A DNA stretch of 64,000 nucleotides from Galdieria partita (lineage: Eukaryota > Rhodophyta > Bangiophyceae > Galdieriales > Galdieriaceae). The position numbers and the translations under genes are program-made. Where the stretch lies: the NCBI GenBank assembly GCA_025991245.1, contig BQMJ01000066.1:108617-172616 (forward strand), in the 5' to 3' direction. The number at the start of each line of letters is the position of its first letter. Within the stretch, counting starts at the first letter, position 1. Shown piece after piece: positions 58,148-64,000 of this stretch. Under the pieces are notes generated by a model. That model saw only the letters and a program-made list of their open reading frames with translations, made no database searches and was not told the origin of the DNA.

Positions 58148-60660
58148 GGGTAAGGTTCAACCATAAAGGTCTTGGTGAAACGATAGAAACAGAAGTTTCG
58201 AAACTATCCAAATTAAACTCTCATTATTATGTATGCAATGAAGATAGCAACGATCTTAATAAGAAACATCAATAAAGAAATATCAATATCGTTACTAAGT
58301 AATACCCATACAAACCTATATGAAAAGAGAAATTTGTGAGAAACATTACTGTGTCATTAATGCATAAAAAAGTTCAAGAATTTATAAAATTTATGACAAT
58401 ATTAAAAGAAAGAAGAAAAAGATTACAGCAGTTCAGTTTCAGTTCTCTTATTTTGGCATTATGGAAAGGTATTGAAGAGAAGTTTATGCAGTACATCAAA
58501 GGGGAATAGGCAATCTTTGCATTATAAGGGCTACACTTGTTTCTAAAGTTTATTAAAGGAACAATACCAATACCAATTTTATAAGGAAGCCATAGAATAA
58601 TAAGCATTTAGAGAAATAGAAACTTGAGAATACCTTGAAGAATTTCCATATACCACATGTTTCTTACATCATCAGTACCTTGAACCTGTTCTCGTCTTGC
58701 AGATATTTGTCGACCGTGTGAAACAAAGTAAAAAAGTTACAGCAAACTGCTCACAGAGAAAAAAAAATACAATACTTTTGATGAAAGTGAATTTAGTAAC
58801 TATACCACATTGAAATACAGAAGAAAAAATATTTCCTTTTCTCATTGGAGGAAAAGTAGTAAAAAGGAGGGACAATCGTTGAAAACAACAATGAAAGCAG
58901 CAAAAAACAAAGAAATGAAAATGCTAATAGTGTTAGATTGCTCTACTGTTGCAACGACTTGTTTACGTACATTACTCGCGCCTCACACTCATGACACCAG
59001 AAGGGTACCATTCAAACGAACCACCTAAAATCTCAAAACAATACAAAAGAAGCAGAAAAATGTGAACTCCAAAAAAATTTGAACAAAAGAAGCAATCTAA
59101 AAACTTACTCCAGTTTCCATTCCAAAAAAAACTCAAACAAAATGTAGCTGACAGGAAACCAACCTTGGTCAGAAGCAAAACGAGCATAAAAAAAAAACAA
59201 GACGTAACTATTCTTTGGCAAAAAACATAAACAAGAAACCAGACATAAACAATTTACTCTGAACACTCCTATTTTGAGACTACTAGAGCGCAATGAATTG
59301 AAAAACTAGGTAAGTCCTGGCTGAAAGCAATAAGCATTTTTTCCTTATTTCAGTTTTATTAGGTCTCATTAGGATATAATTTCAAGTTAAACATGCATAT
59401 TTATCTAAAATTTCAAACACTATTGGAAGACATTAACAGGGTGATTCAAGGTAAATTCATCCAATATCAGAAACCAAAGGATTATACACCAAACAGATTC
59501 GGCAAAAATACTAGACAAAGGAAAATACCATGATATGAAAAAACTCTATCACTTTAATGTGCCACTCAGCCAATCAAGAACGACGGTAATAATGTTAATA
59601 ACAACAAAAAAGGAACCAATCAAGAAAAATGCTCACAATTTCTAAAAACCTCACGATATCAAATTACTGCAAAGCAACAGAAATGCTTCAACTCAAAAAA
59701 GCTTTAAAAAATAGCATCTTAAAATTTTCAATAAATTTCCAGGTCTTCCAGTAACAAACAAAAAATACAAACATACGCAAAGATAGCTCACAATGCAAGT
59801 CACTTCATCACTGGCAAAGCAAGCAGCACAGTTTGAGAATAATTGTTTTCACCAGACTAAAAGCAAAAGTAAAGGTTTTGGTAGAACCAATTCACTTTCT
59901 TTCTCTAATGCATTGTGATGACCGAAAACATAATAAATTTTCAAATGCGGATGTTTTGGTACAGGGCAATGGGATCTTTTTTATCAGGGTTTATTAATTT
60001 TTATTAAGGTTTATTGCTGTTTTTATCCAAAGTCACAAATTATAGAAAAATATTAACAGGATAAATAAAGACACATTCATCCATTATAAGAAAGTTCGAG
60101 TATCCTTTACACAACATATAAGGGTTCAACGAAGAACAAAGAAAACTGATATGTAATCAAAGCTTTAAAAATTGCTTTACAACTTGGTCAATGAAAGACG
60201 ACAATGTCAAAACAACAGTTACTACAAAAAAGTTTGCATTTGAGCAAACCGCTTAAACTTTTCAATCAACACAAAACAACAGAAAAATGCCTAAACAAAA
60301 AAGGGCGACCAATATTTGCAAGTAAAATGTAAACATTCTCTTTACGTTTGAAGCATTCTCGCAGTAAAACTCAAATAGAAGCAGAACAGAAATAAGCTCA
60401 TAAAAGAAGTCACATCGTCATCTTTAGAATACTCCTAAAAAATTTGCGACATAATTGATTCTACTAGAAGCAAGGGTAAAAAGCTTGATAGGATTAAGCG
60501 GCTTCTCTAATGCATTAATGAAAAAAAATGAGTGACTTGCAAAATAAGTGCAGCCTGGTAGAAGGAAGCATGCATTTTTTTTGTCTTATTGAGGTTCTAC
60601 TAAGGGTTTACTATAGGGTCCACTTATGGTGTACTATTAGGGTTTATTAGGGAATGTTAG
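58148..60660. repeat. Subtelomeric direct repeat, copy 1
   Basis: About 2.5 kb repeated in the same orientation at 60951-63375, shifted by about 2.77-2.80 kb. Shared anchors include AATACCCATACAAACCTATA (58301 and 61104), AATGTAGCTGACAGGAAACC (59141 and 61915), TTAACAG (59434 and 62205) and AGGATAAATAAAG (60058 and 62836). The gradual change in offset shows many small indels, so the copies are not recent. The copy ends in telomere-like sequence (ATTAGGGTTTATTAGGG near 60630). Confidence 0.85.
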
Positions 60661-60950
60661 GGAATATTAAGGTTAACCGAAAAGAGCCAATAATAAAAGT
60701 CATAACGCCATCTTTAAAATACTCATTAAAAATTTGCGACAAAACTGATTACATTAGAAGCAATGGTAAAAAGCATTATAGAATAAAGCGGATCCTGGAA
60801 TGCATACATGAAAGAAGAAATAATTGAATTGTAAAATGTGTGTAGCCTGGCCGAAGGAAGCATGCATTTTTCTTTCTTATTGAGATTTTACTGAGGTTTA
60901 CTATACGGTCTGCTTATGGTTTACTATCAGTGTTTAATAAAGACGATTCT
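60401..60950. repeat. Tandem duplication of about 290 bp
   Basis: The segment beginning at 60401 recurs from about 60694: each contains a CATCTTTA block, ATTTGCGACA, and AGCCTGG..GAAGGAAGCATGCATTTTT (60552 and 60844). It separates repeat copies 1 and 2. Confidence 0.8.
60590..60672 (+). repeat. Interstitial telomere-repeat remnant
   Basis: Degenerate stretch rich in TAGGG, including ATTAGGGTTTATTAGGG, in the same orientation as the terminal array but about 2.8 kb inside it. It lies at the end of repeat copy 1, at the place equivalent to the junction between copy 2 and the telomere. Confidence 0.75.
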
Positions 60951-63365
60951 CATAAGGTTCAACCATGAAAGTCTTGGTAAAACGATCGAAACAAAAGTTT
61001 CGAAACTATCCAAATCGGGAAGTTTTTCATTATATATGCACTGGAGATATCAACGAATTTAATAAGAAAAGGCAATAAAGAAATATCATTATCGTTACCA
61101 AGTAATACCCATACAAACCTATATGAAAAGACAAATTTGCGAGAAACATTACTGTAGCATTATTGCATAAAAAATTCAATAATTTTTAAAATTAATGGCA
61201 ACACTAAAAAAAAAATTTCAGCATTTTAGTTTCAGTTGTATCATAATGGCATTATGAAAAGGTATTGAAGAGGCATTTATGCAATATATCAAAGGGAAAT
61301 AGGCAATCTTTGCATTATAAGGGCTACACTTGTATCCAAGGTTTATTAAAGAAACAATACAAATACCAATTTTACGAGCAAACCATAGAATGAGAAATCA
61401 GAGAAATAGAAAGAAGAGGATATATTGAAGAATTTTCATATACCACACGTTGTTTACACCATCAATACATTGAACCTGTTCTCGTGGGGTAGATATTTGT
61501 CGACCGTGTAAAAAGAAGTTAACACGTTACAGCAATCGACTCGTAGAAAAAAAATACAATGCTTTTAATGAAAGGGAGTTCATTTGCTATATGACAATGA
61601 AATACAGAAGAAAAATGTTTTTTTTATAGAAAAGTAGTAAAAAGAAGGGACAACCCTTGAATGCAATAACGAAAACAACAAAGAAAAAAGAGAGGAAAAT
61701 GTTAATTGTGACAGATTGCTCAACAGTTGCGACGACTTCTTCGCGTACATTGCCCGTTTTTTCGACTAACGTAGCCAGAAGAGTACCATTTAAACGAAAG
61801 ACTTGAAATCTCAAAACAATGCAAAAGCAGAAAATTGTGAACTTCAAAAAATCTGAATTAAACGAGGAATGTAACAACCAACTCTAGTTTCCAATCCAAA
61901 AGAATCTTAAACAAAATGTAGCTGACAGGAAACCAAACTTGGTCAGTAGCACAACGAGCATAAAAAATAAAACAAACGTAACAATTCTTTGGCAAAAAGC
62001 ATAAATAAGAAACTAGACATAAACAATTTACACTGCGCACTCCTACTTTGAGACAACTAGAGCGCAATGTATTGAAAGACTAGGCATGTCCTGGCTAAAA
62101 GCAATAAGAATTTTTCCTTATTTTGGTTTTCTAGGCTTCATTAGGGTATAATTTTTAGTTAAATAAGCATATTTAACTAAACTTTCAAATACAATTGGAA
62201 GACGTTAACAGGGTGCTTCAAGGTGAATTCATCCAATATCAGAAAAACCAAAAGGATCTTACACCAAATAGATTTGCCACAAATATCAGAAAAAGCAAAA
62301 AAAAATAATGTGAAAAACCCATAAATTTACTGTACCACTAGATCAATCAAGAACGACGGTAATAATGCTAATGCCAACAAAAAGGAGCTACTTAAGAAAA
62401 ATGGTCACAATTTCTAAATGCCTCACAAATTCGAATTATTGCAAAGCAGCATAGAAATGCTTCAACTCAAAAGAGCTTTGAATTAAAAATACCATCTTAA
62501 AATTTTCCTTAAATTTCCAGGTCTTCCCTTACTGAACAACAAATACAAACATACAAAAAACTGGCTCACAAGGCACGTCATTTTATCACTAGCAAAACAA
62601 GAAGCATCAATTAAAATTGACTAATTTTACGAGACTAATAGCAAAAATAAAGGTCTTCATAGAAAAACATCTCTTTTTTCTTTAACAAATCAATATGACA
62701 TAGACAGTGATAATTGTTGAAATGCGGATGGTCTGATACAGGGCAATAGGAACTCTTTTTATCAGAGTCAATTAAGTTTTTTTTAGGTTTAGTACTGTTT
62801 TAACCAAAAGTCATATGCTATAGAAAAATATAAACAGGATAAATAAAGGAACATTCATCCATTGTAAGAAAACTCGAGGATTCTCTACACATTATACAGG
62901 GCCTTAACTAAGAACAAAAAAAATATAATAAAAGCTTTAATAATTTGCTTTACAACTTGGACAATAAAAGAGAAAGGAAATAAGGCTAAAAACAACCAAA
63001 AAAGTTTTTCATTAAAACAGACCGTTTAAAATTTTAAATCGGCACAACACACCAAAAGAACAGCTAAACAAAAAAGGACGATAATTAATTCACGATGAGA
63101 TGTAAACATTTTTTTTAGGCTTCCCAGTGTTTCCGCAATCAAACTCAAATCCACAAACAAAAAGAAGAACAAACCAAAAGTCATATGGCCATTAGAAAAA
63201 CCTTTATAAAAACATGCGGTTTAATTAGTTATACTAGAAGCACGCGTAAAACGATTGATAGAATTAAAAGACTTTCTTCTCTGATGCATTCACGAAAAAG
63301 AAGCAGTGAACTCTAAAATACACGTAGCCTGACAGAAAAGAATATGCGTTTTTCTTTCTTATTCA
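60951..63365. repeat. Subtelomeric direct repeat, copy 2
   Basis: Second copy of the 2.5 kb unit, adjoining the telomere. It opens with ATAAGGTTCAACCATGAAAG, matching GTAAGGTTCAACCATAAAGG at the start of copy 1. Short frames in both copies (for example 58672-58875 and 61587-61877 on the minus strand) are not conserved as protein, which argues against coding. Confidence 0.84.
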
Positions 63366-63483
63366 GGCTTTACGGAGGTTTTACTGAGGTTGTACTAGGA
63401 TCTATTAGGTTCTATTATGTTCTATTATGTTCTATTAGGTTTATTAGGTTCTATTAGGTTCTATTATGTTCTATTATGTTCTA
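63366..63483 (+). repeat. Degenerate inner edge of the telomere array
   Basis: About 120 bp of variant units with a 10-nt period: TTCTATTATG and TTCTATTAGG alternate, with an occasional TTTATTAGG. They grade into TTTACTAGGG units and then into the regular array. Such variant units are usual at the chromosome-proximal side of telomeres. Confidence 0.85.
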
Positions 63484-64000
63484 GGGTTTACTAGGGTTTA
63501 CTAGGGTTTACTAGGGTTTATTTAGGGCTTATTTAGGGCTATTAGGGTTTATTAGGGTTTATTAGGGTTTATTTAGGGTTTATTTAGGGTTTATTTAGGG
63601 TTTATTAGGGTTTATTTAGGGTTTATTAGGGTTTATTTAGGGTTTATTAGGGTTTATTTAGGGTTTATTAAGGGTTTATTAGGGTTTATTAGGGTTTATT
63701 AGGGTTTATTAGGGTTTATTTAGGGTTTATTAGGGTTTATTAGGGTTTATTTAGGGTTTATTTAGGGTTTATTAGGGTTTATTAGGGTTTATTAGGGTTT
63801 ATTAGGGTTTATTAGGGTTTATTAGGGTTATATTAGGGTTTATTTAGGGTTTATTAGGGTTTATTAGGGTTTATTAGGGTTTATTAGGGTTTATTAGGGT
63901 TTATTTAGGGTTTATTAGGGTTTATTAGGGTTTATTTAGGGTTTATTTAGGGTTTATTAGGGTTTATTTAGGGTTTATTTAGGGTTTATTAGGGTTTATT
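63484..64000 (+). repeat. Telomere array of 10- and 11-nt units
   Basis: Continuous array of TTTATTAGGG (10 nt) and TTTATTTAGGG (11 nt), mixed without fixed order, with rare slips (TTTATTAAGGG, TTATATTAGGG). The G-rich strand runs 5' to 3' towards the window's right end, as expected of a real right-hand chromosome end. The array is open at 64000. The unit is longer than the plant TTTAGGG but contains TTTAGGG or TTAGGG. Confidence 0.88.

Noticed and set aside
50337-63365. Transposable element in the gene-poor tail
   Set aside because: I saw no transposase, reverse transcriptase, terminal inverted repeats or long terminal repeats; the direct repeats lack coding capacity.
63366-64000. CRISPR-like array of short direct repeats
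   Set aside because: Units are 10-11 nt with no unique spacers, and orientation and position fit a telomere; the host is a eukaryote.

Overview
This is nuclear DNA from a compact-genome eukaryote. Protein-coding genes lie 20-500 bp apart on both strands. Most are cut by very short spliceosomal introns (about 41-90 nt, usually 48-65 nt, GTAAG-type donors and TAG acceptors), which I placed by reconciling reading frames with conserved protein families. The presence of sulfolipid genes (SQD1 and SQD2), a plastid or mitochondrial type MutS, a NUMOD3 protein and a gene density near 1 per 1.6 kb points to a photosynthetic protist. The short-intron style and moderate AT content fit a cyanidiophycean red alga such as Galdieria; that assignment is inference. 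The right end of the window is a chromosome end.

Layout. From 1 to 12.8 kb: the 3' part of methionine synthase (MetE), a malonyl-CoA synthetase-like ligase, an unidentified spliced gene, the zinc protein CZIB, a Pumilio RNA-binding protein, the rRNA-processing factor UTP21/WDR36 and a SAP30-like protein. From 12.8 to 22.3 kb: an aldo-keto reductase, an RMND1/DUF155 protein, a polar hypothetical protein, a possible ATP synthase subunit e, a rhomboid protease, a ketopantoate reductase, an unusual ubiquitin-like/STI1/FKBP fusion and an oligosaccharyltransferase subunit (RPN2/SWP1). From 22.7 to 35.6 kb: a secreted two-repeat glycoprotein, a PPR protein, COG1, a membrane DnaJ protein, the divergent sulfolipid pair SQD1-SQD2 and an amino-acid/polyamine permease. 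From 35.8 to 50.3 kb: UBC13, ribosomal protein eL13, an RBM28/NOP4 protein, a TRM9-like tRNA methyltransferase, an unknown 647-residue protein, organellar MutS, a NUMOD3 protein and a NUP214/NUP159-like FG nucleoporin.

From 50.3 kb to 63.4 kb no convincing gene is visible. The DNA becomes strongly A-rich on the given strand and contains diverged repeats, including two adjacent direct copies of a roughly 2.5 kb unit (58.15-60.66 and 60.95-63.37 kb). The first copy is followed by a short tandem duplication and a remnant of telomeric sequence. The window ends in a telomere-like array of 10- and 11-nt units (TTTATTAGGG and TTTATTTAGGG), with degenerate variants at its inner edge.

Functional groupings: SQD1 and SQD2 catalyse the two committed steps of sulfoquinovosyldiacylglycerol synthesis and are divergently transcribed from a 128-bp interval. 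Several other unrelated genes also share very short divergent intervals (21, 24 and 86 bp). Most other neighbours have no evident functional link. The most unusual protein is the Ubl-STI1-FKBP fusion at 19.3-21.1 kb. Copies of the telomeric repeat unit also occur upstream of and inside the first intron of UTP21, which recalls the telo-box of plant ribosome-biogenesis genes.
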